Source of the DNA: Vibrio aquaticus
GTDB taxonomy: Bacteria > Pseudomonadota > Gammaproteobacteria > Enterobacterales > Vibrionaceae
Assembly (NCBI RefSeq): GCF_003970385.1
Contig: NZ_RXZH01000001.1
Span: forward strand, 62,001-126,000
Length of the DNA: 64,000 nucleotides
Reading direction: 5' to 3'
The position numbers and the translations under genes are program-made. Every line of letters starts with the position of its first letter. Position 1 is the stretch's first letter. The notes beneath the pieces are model-generated. The model had not been told where the DNA came from. It saw nothing but the letters and a program-made list of their open reading frames with translations, and did no database searches. Below, piece after piece: positions 1 to 8,489 of this stretch.

Positions 1-354
1 GGAAACCAAAGAGGGTTTACTTCCGCAGCCATGAGCTGAGGTGAAGCGAACACAGAACAGGTTATTAAGGTATGGATTAGATGACGAAATGGAACAGGCA
101 CTTGAATCTCCGGAGCAATGGTAACTGTACTATTGTCCTTGTCTCATCAGGCAAACTACCGAATGATGTATCGCTCCGTGATACGCTTTGTCGCTCAAAA
201 TAACCAATACCCTTAGGTCAATATGAACGAAAAGATGACACCTTTATAAATTTGATGGGATTTTCTATAAAATGAGACGGAGAGTCAAATCTAATTATTC
301 TTGGGGTGAATATATCTCAAATGTGAGACTTGGGTTTGAGGGAGAGGTGAGGTG
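1..354. other. Stretch without a supported gene
   Basis: I see no gene that can be supported here. All forward frames from the window edge close within the first 42 bases, so at most the last dozen codons of an upstream gene could be present. A short open stretch then runs to a stop at 122-124 without a convincing start. A small inverted repeat (TCTCA, 4-base loop, TGAGA) lies at 315-328, downstream of the reverse-strand EAL gene, but it lacks a T-run and is not a convincing terminator. Confidence 0.5.
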
Positions 355-2118
355 TTACACTTTGGTATAGTAGCTAGCACTGGCAATGGTTAAAGGCTTG
401 GAGAACCAGTAGCCTTGCAAATAAGACGCGCCCATATCTGTAAACAAACGTTGCATAGCCGCATCTTCAATACCTTCAATCACAATATCAATAGCATAGT
501 CATTACAAAGGTTCGTAATAAAGGTCAAATACTCGAATGTGGCAGGGTTTTCAATGGAACGCCATGCGATCGATTTGTCGATTTTAATCTGAGAAAGAGG
601 CAAATCGAAAAAGCTATTTAAGGAACTGTAACCCGCGCCGAAGTCGTCCAACGATAAACGGAATCCGAGATCTTTAAGGCGATTCAATTGGGTATTAGCG
701 CTCTTGTTATCATCAAGGCTAATGGTTTCAGTTAACTCTAAAACAATAGAGGTTCGATCAATGCCGTAATGATCACTCAGTTGCATCAGTTTGTCTGGAA
801 ACGACTGGCTAAGTAACTGCAACACAGAAACATTGATGTTCACACGAGCAGTATTCGAATGGACAGCTTGGTATTGCTTCAGAAACTGGCACGCACTTTC
901 AAAAACAAAATAACCGAGCTCAGAGATCAGGCCGTTTTTTTCCGCAACGGTAATAAACTCATCAGGATAGATTTCTCCATGAACTTCGCTTTTCCAACGC
1001 ACTAAACTTTCAAAACTGGCCACCGATTTGGTCTTAGCACAAATGATGGGTTGAAATTTAACGGACAGTTTTTTGTTGATCAGGGCGTTACCAAGCTCTT
1101 TCTCGATGTAGAAATGACGATCGACTTTCGCTTTAGTACAGCCAGAATAAACACGAATAGAATGATCGTTTTGATTGCTCGCAAATTGACTAGTGCGAGC
1201 GGCAACTTTGAGAACATCTATCTTGCTTGCAAGCTGAGAAATATTCGGGTAAATACCAATACTGATGTCTGTGCCGTACAGGAAATCGATAGACTTAATG
1301 GAGGCCTGATACGCGCGGAAAACTCGCTCACCCAAATCGTGTAGAGATTGCTCATCGTATTCGCCAAAGACAAGAATCGCAAAGTCGTGCGACTGAATAC
1401 GATACATGTCGATAAATTCATCCGGCAGTTCACTGAGCGCACTATTGAGGTAGGCTAGCATATCTCGCATGATTTCAGAGCCATGCAGCGTTTGATGGGA
1501 ACGAGTATCGCCGGGCTGGATATACATTAGATGATAGCTTTGAGTGGCATCCAAGCCATCTAAATCTAACGCCAGCTTTTGTTCGTTAGCCAAGCCAGAG
1601 TGACCATCTCTAAATGATGCCTGCTCGACATAGGTTTCCATCAACTTTCTATCAGAGATGTCTTTGTGGCACCCGATCATAAAGCGTTTACCGTTGACGG
1701 TTTTCGTTAATGCCGAGCCTTCTAGCCAGATATATTGACCGGATGTAGAGCGAATGCGGTATTCCGTTTTAACCAGTGATTCATCGTCTTGAATATGATC
1801 ATCGACTTGAACTTTCAATGAGTCACGGTCAAGAGGGTGGACAAGGTTGAGCCAATCATTGAGGCAAGAGATACCAGAATCGATTCCCAACTTTGAGTAG
1901 AAAGAGGGGTTATAGAAGCAGACGTATTCGCTGTCTGCCATATAGAAAATGCCGTCGTTCATCACATCAATCATATGACGAAATTGGTTGTCCATCAGAG
2001 CATCTAATTCAGCACCGGTTAAGCCAACACTCTCGTTTGATCCGTTATGTTCAACACTGGATTCAGGAACCAAGGTAAACGTCGGCCTAGGTTGAATTGT
2101 ACTGATCGGTTGAGACAT
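355..2118 (-). CDS. PAS / degenerate GGDEF / EAL protein, probable c-di-GMP phosphodiesterase
   Basis: This 587-residue protein has no membrane segment and should act in the cytoplasm. A PAS domain covers about residues 45-160 and ends in the usual DISDRK linker. The middle third (about 165-330) has the GGDEF fold, but the signature is lost (QSHDF at the active site), so diguanylate cyclase activity is unlikely. The C-terminal EAL domain looks intact: ESL replaces EAL but keeps the metal-binding Glu, and it has NINVS, ELTE, DDFGAGYSSL (about 491-500), the KIDKS lysine, EGIE and QGY. By family knowledge it should hydrolyse c-di-GMP, with PAS sensing a ligand or redox signal and the dead GGDEF perhaps binding GTP. 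It is transcribed alone, divergent from the LysR gene. Confidence 0.85.
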   Translation of the reverse strand: MSQPISTIQPRPTFTLVPESSVEHNGSNESVGLTGAELDALMDNQFRHMIDVMNDGIFYMADSEYVCFYNPSFYSKLGIDSGISCLNDWLNLVHPLDRDSLKVQVDDHIQDDESLVKTEYRIRSTSGQYIWLEGSALTKTVNGKRFMIGCHKDISDRKLMETYVEQASFRDGHSGLANEQKLALDLDGLDATQSYHLMYIQPGDTRSHQTLHGSEIMRDMLAYLNSALSELPDEFIDMYRIQSHDFAILVFGEYDEQSLHDLGERVFRAYQASIKSIDFLYGTDISIGIYPNISQLASKIDVLKVAARTSQFASNQNDHSIRVYSGCTKAKVDRHFYIEKELGNALINKKLSVKFQPIICAKTKSVASFESLVRWKSEVHGEIYPDEFITVAEKNGLISELGYFVFESACQFLKQYQAVHSNTARVNINVSVLQLLSQSFPDKLMQLSDHYGIDRTSIVLELTETISLDDNKSANTQLNRLKDLGFRLSLDDFGAGYSSLNSFFDLPLSQIKIDKSIAWRSIENPATFEYLTFITNLCNDYAIDIVIEGIEDAAMQRLFTDMGASYLQGYWFSKPLTIASASYYTKV

Positions 2119-2411
2119 TGTGGTTGAACTACCTAAAAATGGTTACGGCATTAGTGTTAGATAGATTAATACCTTAAATAGTGCCCATTCGCTACCAAAT
2201 TACGGTGTAACTGGTGCGTATGATGAAAAAATATTAACTGCAGCTCATCAAACAAACAAAAGTCTTGATATTTTATAAATCACAATATGAGAAGTCATAA
2301 ATCGTCTTGATTGTTAAATCTTTAACAAAGATACGCATCCGGTCGTGCAACAACTTGTTTTATTTGATTTAATTAATGGAAATACGATGGAATTAGTCGC
2401 CCGGAGTGGGA

Positions 2412-3302
2412 ATGAAGTCTCAGCTTGATCTCAATTTATTGAAAGTACTGCCTTTGTTGAATAAACATAGGCAGCTGAAACCTGTCGCGAAAGAGCTAGG
2501 CAAAACCGAGAGTGCGGTCAGTAAACATTTAGCCAAGCTACGTGAACAACTTGGAGACCCGTTGTTTGTTCGTGGTGCGCATGAATTTGAGCCGACCGAA
2601 TACACAGAGAAGTTGTTACCTAAAATCACCTCTGGGTTGAACTTGATCTCTGAAGCGGTTCAGCACGAAGATTTTGACCCGACGCAGTACGACAAGCCGA
2701 TCACTTTAGCGTTGCCTTCACTTGCTCAGTATCTAATGGGGAAAGAGCTGCTACTGGAACTGCTTGAAACATTCCCTAAATCACAGATCCACATCACGAC
2801 GTGGAATGATACCTCGGTGAGTAGCCTCTTAGACGACCATATTGATGTGGGGGTGCAGTATTTTAATGATGAACAAAGTAAGACGATTTATCAGCAACAT
2901 ATAGGCCGATATTACAGCGCGATCGTATGTGATCAGAAATACAGCAATCGAAGTGTAGAAGAAAAGCTCAATATGCCTTATGTCTTGTTAGAGATGAAAG
3001 GATGGCAGGAACAAAAAGCGGTGGCGAAGAAAGCGCTTGAATCAAATGGCGTTCACATCAACAAAATCGCAACGGTCGATAATATTACCTGTCTATTTGA
3101 TGTGCTGAAAGAGTTAGAGTGTGCAACGCTATTTCCACATACTCGGCACCTAACTGCAAGAACATCATTGGATGTAACGCTCCTCCCTGAGCACCTTCAA
3201 CTCGACCATCCACCTGCGGTAGTCGTGAATTACAAGTTAGTGAATCACGGTAATCCACTGCATACCATGTTGGCCGAAATACTTAAGCGGCGTCTCTTCT
3301 AA
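2412..3302 (+). CDS. LysR-family transcriptional regulator
   Basis: The N-terminal winged helix-turn-helix (about residues 5-65) has the LysR pattern, with the recognition region TESAVSKHLAKLREQLGDPLF. A periplasmic-binding-protein-like effector domain follows from about residue 90. I place the start at ATG 2412 (296 residues) because GGAG lies five bases upstream; an in-frame GTG at 2406 would add two residues. The effector domain gives no hint of the ligand and no metabolic target gene lies beside it. It diverges from the EAL phosphodiesterase gene, and its last 20 bases overlap the convergent response regulator gene, so the two transcripts would be antisense at their ends. Confidence 0.85.
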   Translation: MKSQLDLNLLKVLPLLNKHRQLKPVAKELGKTESAVSKHLAKLREQLGDPLFVRGAHEFEPTEYTEKLLPKITSGLNLISEAVQHEDFDPTQYDKPITLALPSLAQYLMGKELLLELLETFPKSQIHITTWNDTSVSSLLDDHIDVGVQYFNDEQSKTIYQQHIGRYYSAIVCDQKYSNRSVEEKLNMPYVLLEMKGWQEQKAVAKKALESNGVHINKIATVDNITCLFDVLKELECATLFPHTRHLTARTSLDVTLLPEHLQLDHPPAVVVNYKLVNHGNPLHTMLAEILKRRLF

Positions 3303-3915
3303 GCTCAGGAGTATCAATCGTAACGTGTTGTTCAAGACGCATAAGTTCAACAATCGAATCGACTTTGTATTTCTCTAAAATGCGTGATTTGTACGTGCTG
3401 ATGGTCTTTGAGCTTAGCGACAGTAGCTCAGAGATCTGCTTATTGCTGTAACCTTTTACAAGATAGGTATAGACAGTCGTTTCTCGCTTAGACAGCGCCG
3501 TAGTACGATTGGCTGGTTTGATCTCTTCACGCTTATACACAGAGAAACCACGAATCACACTGACAATCGCCTCTTTAATCACTGCGGTACTTTCAAACTT
3601 TGACACATAACCGTTGGCCCCAAGTTTACGCGCTGTTTCAGAATACATTGGGTGCTTGCTGGTCGAGATAAACAGAATTTTACCTTTGTAGCCATGAGCT
3701 CGTGCGCGTCGTGCAAATTCAAAACCGTCAGATTGGCCCAGATCGACATCGAGTATGACTAGACCAATTTGATGGTTGTGAAGCAGTTGTAGACCAAACG
3801 ACGCTGATTCTGATTGAAACACTTGGCTTGAAATTGTGCACTCTTCAATGATACGGCTGATCGCTTCACGCATGATAGGTTGGCTGTCGATGATAAGCAC
3901 TTTACTTGATGTCAT
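3283..3915 (-). CDS. NarL/EvgA-type response regulator without a paired kinase
   Basis: This is a 210-residue receiver plus LuxR-type helix-turn-helix protein. The receiver keeps Asp10, the phospho-acceptor Asp56 (ILDVDLGQSDG), a Ser/Thr switch (FISTS) and the conserved Lys in YVSKFES. The C-terminal region (LSKRE, then SNKQISELLSLSSKTISTYKSR) is a typical four-helix DNA-binding domain. The wording of both domains resembles EvgA/BvgA. I use the internal ATG at 3915, preceded by AAGAAGGT; a longer frame to 3966 adds an unlikely basic leader. No histidine kinase is visible in the window. The upstream neighbour on the same strand is a free SBP_bac_3 protein, the fold used as sensor domain in EvgS/BvgS kinases. 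The 3' end overlaps the LysR gene by 20 bases. Confidence 0.88.
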   Translation of the reverse strand: MTSSKVLIIDSQPIMREAISRIIEECTISSQVFQSESASFGLQLLHNHQIGLVILDVDLGQSDGFEFARRARAHGYKGKILFISTSKHPMYSETARKLGANGYVSKFESTAVIKEAIVSVIRGFSVYKREEIKPANRTTALSKRETTVYTYLVKGYSNKQISELLSLSSKTISTYKSRILEKYKVDSIVELMRLEQHVTIDTPELRRDAA

Positions 3916-4036
3916 TTTTACCTTCTTTTTTATCTGAATTTGTTGAACGAGGTAAATGTAAGACATAACTGACGGAATAGGGGGAAAGGCATATTTTCCA
4001 AAAAGGAAAAAGGGTCAGAGCATCGTAAATAAGCGT

Positions 4037-4825
4037 CTACTTTTCAATCGAATAGCGTTTGATTATGGCCTCGATCTTACCGCTCTGCTTGACTTGCTCC
4101 AATTGCTGGTTGAATTGAGTAATAAAGGCTTTTTTGTAGGGAAAATTCTCTATACCTACATTTGTAAAGCCAAGATAACCGTATTCTCCGGAAATGACTG
4201 GGCCAGAGGTGACTTCCCAATCGGGTGAGATCATTCCAGTTTGCGTAAGCTGCTTTATCTCCCAAAGAATAGACAAACGATCGTTCATATAACAGGCCGT
4301 TTGTTTGTTATATAGATTGATAATATTGGCTTGGTTACCTTTTGCCTCCTTAACGGTGATGTCTCCTCGTCTTGCTGCAATCCAAAATTCACGTCCTCCA
4401 AGGGAAAAAGATTCGTTAATGCCTACGGTTAATCCTAGGTAATCACTGGGCCAGTTACTGTTGCTGTTGTGTGCTATGGCTTTATTGCAGTAGACCGTGA
4501 CTTCTTCTTTTAAAATTGGTTTTGAATAGGGCGAGATGTAAAAGCGTTTATCGTCGTAGTAGTAAGGGGGGAAGAGTGCGAACGCTTGGCCCACCTCAAG
4601 CATTTTCAGTCCTCGCTTCCAAGGGACCAGCTTTATAGTCACGTTATAGTCAGGCATTTTCTCAAACACCATTTTCAAGATATCGACGTAAATGCCTTTT
4701 GCTTGACCAAACGAGTTGTAGCTGTATGGCGCATAACTGTCATCCCCGTAGATTGTGACAGGGGTGAGTGTGGAGCCGTAGCTAACACCAGATGTGAACG
4801 CAGTTGTTAGAAGAATCCATTTCAA
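4037..4825 (-). CDS. Periplasmic solute-binding protein (SBP_bac_3 family), no transporter partner
   Basis: This 262-residue protein starts with a signal peptide (about residues 1-17, MKWILLTTAFTSGVSYG) followed by an amino-acid-binding-protein-like fold: YAPYSY near the N-terminus, then G.YVDILKMVFEKMP and VPWKRGLKMLEVGQA. The length fits stand-alone family members. No permease or ATPase gene is near, so it probably does not feed an ABC importer encoded here. It may bind a polar compound and serve as a sensing component or an orphan receptor. It lies 121 bases upstream of the EvgA-like regulator on the same strand and could be co-transcribed with it. The ligand cannot be told from the sequence. 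Confidence 0.75.
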   Translation of the reverse strand: MKWILLTTAFTSGVSYGSTLTPVTIYGDDSYAPYSYNSFGQAKGIYVDILKMVFEKMPDYNVTIKLVPWKRGLKMLEVGQAFALFPPYYYDDKRFYISPYSKPILKEEVTVYCNKAIAHNSNSNWPSDYLGLTVGINESFSLGGREFWIAARRGDITVKEAKGNQANIINLYNKQTACYMNDRLSILWEIKQLTQTGMISPDWEVTSGPVISGEYGYLGFTNVGIENFPYKKAFITQFNQQLEQVKQSGKIEAIIKRYSIEK

Positions 4826-4933
4826 GCCGTTATGTCCTAGAAGTATTTTATTCTTATTGATAACTTTAGTTTATTTATCCGAGTATTGAGATTAGACTCT
4901 GGTTTTTGTGATTGAATCGACCCAAGGTGTGGT

Positions 4934-5443
4934 ATGAGCCAAGACTATGAACAAGGCGAAGAGATAGAGATTGAAGCGATTGGGATCGAGGTTTCCTCGC
5001 AACCCATTGAACTCTATAAAGTGTTTAAAATTGCAAACTTAGTCGGTGGTGGCGGTGAGGCAAAACACATTATCGCTGAGGGTTATGTGGCCGTTAACGG
5101 TGAATTAGAAACTCGTAAGCGCCGTAAAATGTATGACGGTGACTTCTTTGAGTTTAACCAAGAATACTACGTTGTTGTGTGCGATGCGCCTGTGACAGAA
5201 CAGGAAGAAACCAAGCCGAGCGAAAAGAAAGTAACGGCTCCAAAAGCGTCACGCAATGAGTCGAAGAAAAACGCAGGCAACAATAAAAACAAGCAGAAGA
5301 ACTCAAAAGCGGGCAAATCGGCTAAGAAATCTAGTTCAGCTAAGACATCTAACCCAGGTAAGAAATCTAAGCCAACTCAAGATACGAAGAAAAGCGACAA
5401 GCCAAAAAACAGTAATGGTCGTGGTTCTATCGATTTCTTCTAA
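4934..5443 (+). CDS. S4-domain RNA-binding protein with Lys-rich tail (YbcJ-like)
   Basis: Residues about 22-85 form a small S4 RNA-binding domain, recognisable by IELYKVFKIANLVGGGGEAKHII, GYVAVNGE and ETRKRRKMYDGD. Proteins of the YbcJ group are usually only about 70 residues long. Here the domain is followed by some 80 residues of Lys/Ser/Asn-rich, low-complexity sequence ending in SIDFF, which is probably disordered and may bind RNA non-specifically. AAGGT lies upstream of the ATG. It is a single-gene unit closed by a strong terminator. A role on ribosomal or structured RNA is inferred from the fold only. Confidence 0.8.
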   Translation: MSQDYEQGEEIEIEAIGIEVSSQPIELYKVFKIANLVGGGGEAKHIIAEGYVAVNGELETRKRRKMYDGDFFEFNQEYYVVVCDAPVTEQEETKPSEKKVTAPKASRNESKKNAGNNKNKQKNSKAGKSAKKSSSAKTSNPGKKSKPTQDTKKSDKPKNSNGRGSIDFF

Positions 5444-5471
5444 CAGAAGTCACGATAACAAACAACGTAGA

Positions 5472-5499
5472 GGGAGGCATTGATTGCCTCCCTTTTTTT
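5472..5499 (+). terminator. Intrinsic terminator after the S4 gene
   Basis: A perfect 8-base stem (GGGAGGCA / TGCCTCCC) with a 5-base loop is followed by seven T. It lies about 30 bases after the S4 gene stop. Confidence 0.9.
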
Positions 5500-5588
5500 A
5501 TTTTGTACAGCGCAAGGAGATAGAAAGACCGGAGAAATAGTGCGGAATGTAAAAAACGTAAATGTAGAGTGACTTGGTTACAAATCTA

Positions 5589-5607
5589 AATGATAATGCA
5601 TTGCATT
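5589..5607 (+). promoter_or_regulatory. Candidate Fur box upstream of the siderophore ABC operon
   Basis: The 19-mer AATGATAATGCATTGCATT resembles the Fur consensus (TGATAAT half-site) and contains AAATG/CATTT arms around a central AATGCATT palindrome. It ends 20 bases before the start codon of the binding-protein gene, where Fur would block transcription in iron-replete cells. This is called by eye. Confidence 0.7.
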
Positions 5608-5627
5608 TGTAATTATGGAGTCAAATA

Positions 5628-6539
5628 ATGAAGGTATCAGCAGTTGCGCTTCTTGCAGGTCTAATGACGTTTTCTGTACAAGCAAAAATGGTCGAAGTTG
5701 AACACATGCAAGGGACGACCAGTGTTGAATCAAATCCAGAACGTGTCGTTGTCATCGGCTTAGGTCCACTCGATACGGTTAAAGCACTTGGCGTAGAGCC
5801 TGTGGCGGTTTCAACAGTAAGCATGTTCCCGGACTATTTAGCTGAATACCGTGATTACAAATTTGTCTCGGCAGGCAGTTTAAGCGAACCAGACTTTGAA
5901 ACGATTTACACTCAGAAACCGGATCTTATCATCATCGGCACGCGCGCAGCTTCTAAGTACAAAGAGCTGTCTGAAATCGCACCAACGATCGTTTACGCAT
6001 CGGATGCAACGCAAGGTTACTGGAAGAGCACTCAGCAGCAATGGCGTAATCTGGCGAAAGTGTTTGAAAAAGAGACATTCGTAGAAAACAAAATTGAACA
6101 GCTAGACAGCGAGTTCAAGGCGATCAGCCAAGCGAACCAGAACGAAAACACTGACGCACTTACAGTGATGAGCGCGGGTGGCAACATCACTGCATTTGGC
6201 ACTCAGTCTCGTTTCTCTGCGATTTACAAAGACTTTGGTTTTACTGAAACAGTAAAAGGCATTAAAGAGAGCCGTCATGGTGACCTGGTTTCTTATGAAT
6301 TTATTCGCGAAAAGAACCCAGACACGCTACTGATCATCGATAAAGATGTACTGATCAATAAGGGAAAACCAAGCACGGTGAAACGTGACTTTGAAAATGA
6401 TTTGGTGAAAGCAACTGACGCTTACCAAAACAAGAAAATGGCTTACTTAGATATTAACGCATGGTATTTGTCTATCTCTGGTATGCGAGCGACAGAGCAG
6501 ATGATTTCTGACGTCAAATCGGCTTCAGCCTTGAATTAA
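5628..6539 (+). CDS. vctP: Siderophore-binding periplasmic protein (VctP/CeuE/FatB-like)
   Basis: This 303-residue protein has a cleavable signal peptide (about 1-19, ending SVQA) and the two-lobed helical-backbone binding fold of class III ABC receptors: NPERVVVIGLGPLDTVKALGVEP at the start, PDLIIIGTRA in lobe one and SRFSAIYKDFGF in the second half. It should capture ferric siderophore in the periplasm and deliver it to the two permeases encoded next. VctP and CeuE, the nearest relatives I recall, bind catecholates such as enterobactin or its linear breakdown products. Start: ATG with GGAG eight bases upstream. It leads the four-gene operon just after a candidate Fur box and is followed by a hairpin that may favour its own expression. 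Confidence 0.8.
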   Translation: MKVSAVALLAGLMTFSVQAKMVEVEHMQGTTSVESNPERVVVIGLGPLDTVKALGVEPVAVSTVSMFPDYLAEYRDYKFVSAGSLSEPDFETIYTQKPDLIIIGTRAASKYKELSEIAPTIVYASDATQGYWKSTQQQWRNLAKVFEKETFVENKIEQLDSEFKAISQANQNENTDALTVMSAGGNITAFGTQSRFSAIYKDFGFTETVKGIKESRHGDLVSYEFIREKNPDTLLIIDKDVLINKGKPSTVKRDFENDLVKATDAYQNKKMAYLDINAWYLSISGMRATEQMISDVKSASALN

Positions 6540-6565
6540 TAGCAGAAATAAAAACAACTAAGTAT

Positions 6566-6592
6566 AAGCCTCAAGTTCTCTTGAGGCTTTTG
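6566..6592 (+). terminator. Intra-operon hairpin between vctP-like and vctD-like genes
   Basis: A perfect 9-base stem (AAGCCTCAA / TTGAGGCTT) with a 6-base loop runs into four T in the 68-base gap after the binding-protein gene. It looks like a weak intrinsic terminator or a 3'-end stabilising structure that would leave more binding-protein mRNA than permease mRNA. Confidence 0.65.
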
Positions 6593-6607
6593 TGCTGAGA
6601 GGCAAAA

Positions 6608-7543
6608 GTGAAAAAGTTATTATTGGCGCTGGTGGTATTAAGTTTAGCGTCGTTGTTTGTTGGAGTAGGTCAGCTCAATTTCGCTGCGCTGCTAGCTGGT
6701 GATGTGGCGCACTGGCATCTTCTTTTTACCAGTCGTATTCCACGTTTGGTTGCCGTTTTACTTGCAGGTGCTGGGCTGAGTATCGCGGGTCTTATCATGC
6801 AGCAAATCAGCCAAAACCGATTTGCGTCCCCGTCTACGTCAGGCACGATCGAATGTGCCATGCTGGGCTACATCTTGAGCTTAGTCTTGTTTGGCAGTGA
6901 GCAGCTTTGGTTAGTGTTCGGTGTTGCAATGGCCGGTACGCTGCTGTTTGTTCAGTTCATCAATCGCATTCAGTTCAAAAACGCCATTTTTGTTCCTCTC
7001 GTCGGGATTATTTTCGGTAACGTCGTTGATTCACTGGCAACCTTCATTGCCTATAAGTACGACGCGCTGCAAAACCTTTCAAGTTGGACAGTGGCCAACT
7101 TCGCCAACCTTTTACAAGGTGACTATGAGTTGCTTTACATAGCGATTCCATTTGCGATCTTCAGTTACCTTTATGCAGCACGTATTTCAGCGGTGGGTCT
7201 AGGCAAAGACTTTGCGACCAACCTTGGCTTGAACTACCAACAGGTACTGATCATTGGTGTATTGCTGGTTTCTGTGATGTCTGCTTCTGTTGTGATGATT
7301 GTCGGCATGCTCCCGTTTCTTGGCTTAATTGTGCCAAACCTTGTTAGCCATTTCTTCGGTGATAACTTAAGACGCAATATTCCACTGACGGCGATTCTAG
7401 GTGCCCTGATTGTATTGTGCTGTGACTTGGCAGGCCGTTTGATCATCTTCCCTTATGAAATTCCAATTTCGACCATTATCAGCATCTTAGGTGGTTCTGT
7501 GTTTATTTTCTTTATCTTGAAAGGGCAGAAAGATGCAAGATAG
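6608..7543 (+). CDS. vctD: Iron-siderophore ABC permease, FecCD family (VctD-like)
   Basis: This 311-residue, strongly hydrophobic protein is of the FecCD/BtuC permease class and forms half of the inner-membrane channel. It shows the typical SRIPRLVAVLLAGAGLSIAG segment after TM1, and GLIVPNLVSHFFG plus DLAGRLIIFPYEIPISTI near the C-terminus, where the coupling helix contacts the ATPase. The start is GTG 6608. The 3' end overlaps the second permease gene by 11 bases, implying translational coupling and equimolar assembly of a VctD/VctG-like heterodimer. Substrate, probably a ferric catecholate, is inferred from the neighbouring binding protein. Confidence 0.82.
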   Translation: MKKLLLALVVLSLASLFVGVGQLNFAALLAGDVAHWHLLFTSRIPRLVAVLLAGAGLSIAGLIMQQISQNRFASPSTSGTIECAMLGYILSLVLFGSEQLWLVFGVAMAGTLLFVQFINRIQFKNAIFVPLVGIIFGNVVDSLATFIAYKYDALQNLSSWTVANFANLLQGDYELLYIAIPFAIFSYLYAARISAVGLGKDFATNLGLNYQQVLIIGVLLVSVMSASVVMIVGMLPFLGLIVPNLVSHFFGDNLRRNIPLTAILGALIVLCCDLAGRLIIFPYEIPISTIISILGGSVFIFFILKGQKDAR

Positions 7544-8483
7544 AACCAAACTCGTGTTGTTAGCGGTGACGGCGAGTGTCTTCTGCTTTTTGTTTATTGG
7601 TCTTGGTTTAAACGCAGACAACTACCAGTATTTTCTGTCACGCCGAGTGCCTAAAGTACTCGCAATTGTCATCGCAGGCATTGCAATTGGGCAATCGGCA
7701 TTGGTGTTTCAAACCATCACCAACAACCGAATTTTAACGCCTAGTATTATGGGCTTTGATTCGCTGTATATGTTCACCCAAGTGTTGGTTGTGGTTTTGT
7801 TTGGTGGTATGAGCAGCTTTGCACTCAATGCATACCTTAACTTCGGCTTGTCAGTGGGCGCAATGCTGGGCTTCTCTGTGCTGTTGTTTGCTTTCTATTT
7901 CAGAGGTGAGCGACAAAACTTGATGGTGCTACTGCTGTTGGGCGTCATACTCGGTCAGTTGTTTTCAAGCATCTCATCGTTCTTCACTATGCTGTTAGAC
8001 CCGAACGATTTTGCTGCGGTTCAAGCTAACATGTTTGCTAGCTTCAATAATGTAAAAGTGGAGCTCGTCTACCTATGTGCGCCGCTTCTCCTCGGTATTA
8101 GCTTTTTGCTGTTCCGCTTACACCGTACGCTAGATGTATTCTGGTTAGACAAAGACAACGCAACCAGTTTGGGTGTCGACGTAAAGAAAGTGACCCTACA
8201 AGTGCTGATATTAAGCGCTGCGCTGATTGCCATTTCGACGGCGTTAATCGGGCCAATCATGTTCTTTGGTTTACTGGTGACCAACCTGGCTCGTGAGCTG
8301 TTTAAGTCATTCCAACATCGAGTCTTGCTGATTGGCGTTTCATTGCTTTCGGTGGCTTCACTATTGAGTGGACAATGGATCGTAGAAAACCTGTTTGGCT
8401 TTTCTACCACCATCAGTGTCGTGATTAACTTTGTCGGCGGCATCTATTTCTTAACCATGTTGCTGCGCAACAAAATTGTCTAG
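7533..8483 (+). CDS. vctG: Iron-siderophore ABC permease, FecCD family (VctG-like)
   Basis: This second FecCD-type permease (316 residues) is built like its neighbour: SRRVPKVLAIVIAGIAIGQ after TM1 and a C-terminal block with FFGLLVTNLARELF and STTISVVINFVGGIYFL. It should pair with the upstream permease to form the channel. Its ATG lies inside the upstream gene and its stop is six bases before the ATPase start, as expected for a tightly coupled operon. Nothing in it looks truncated or degenerate. Confidence 0.82.
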   Translation: MQDRTKLVLLAVTASVFCFLFIGLGLNADNYQYFLSRRVPKVLAIVIAGIAIGQSALVFQTITNNRILTPSIMGFDSLYMFTQVLVVVLFGGMSSFALNAYLNFGLSVGAMLGFSVLLFAFYFRGERQNLMVLLLLGVILGQLFSSISSFFTMLLDPNDFAAVQANMFASFNNVKVELVYLCAPLLLGISFLLFRLHRTLDVFWLDKDNATSLGVDVKKVTLQVLILSAALIAISTALIGPIMFFGLLVTNLARELFKSFQHRVLLIGVSLLSVASLLSGQWIVENLFGFSTTISVVINFVGGIYFLTMLLRNKIV

Positions 8484-8489
8484 GTTTCT

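Noticed and set aside
80-124. Open stretch ending at a TAA at 122-124 that could be the tail of a gene or a transposase remnant
   Set aside because: The frame is closed by a stop at 32-34, there is no start codon with a ribosome-binding site, and I recognise no family.
8069-8443. Reverse-strand ORF of 124 codons inside the second siderophore permease gene
   Set aside because: It lies fully antisense to a clear FecCD permease and shows only the composition expected of a shadow frame.
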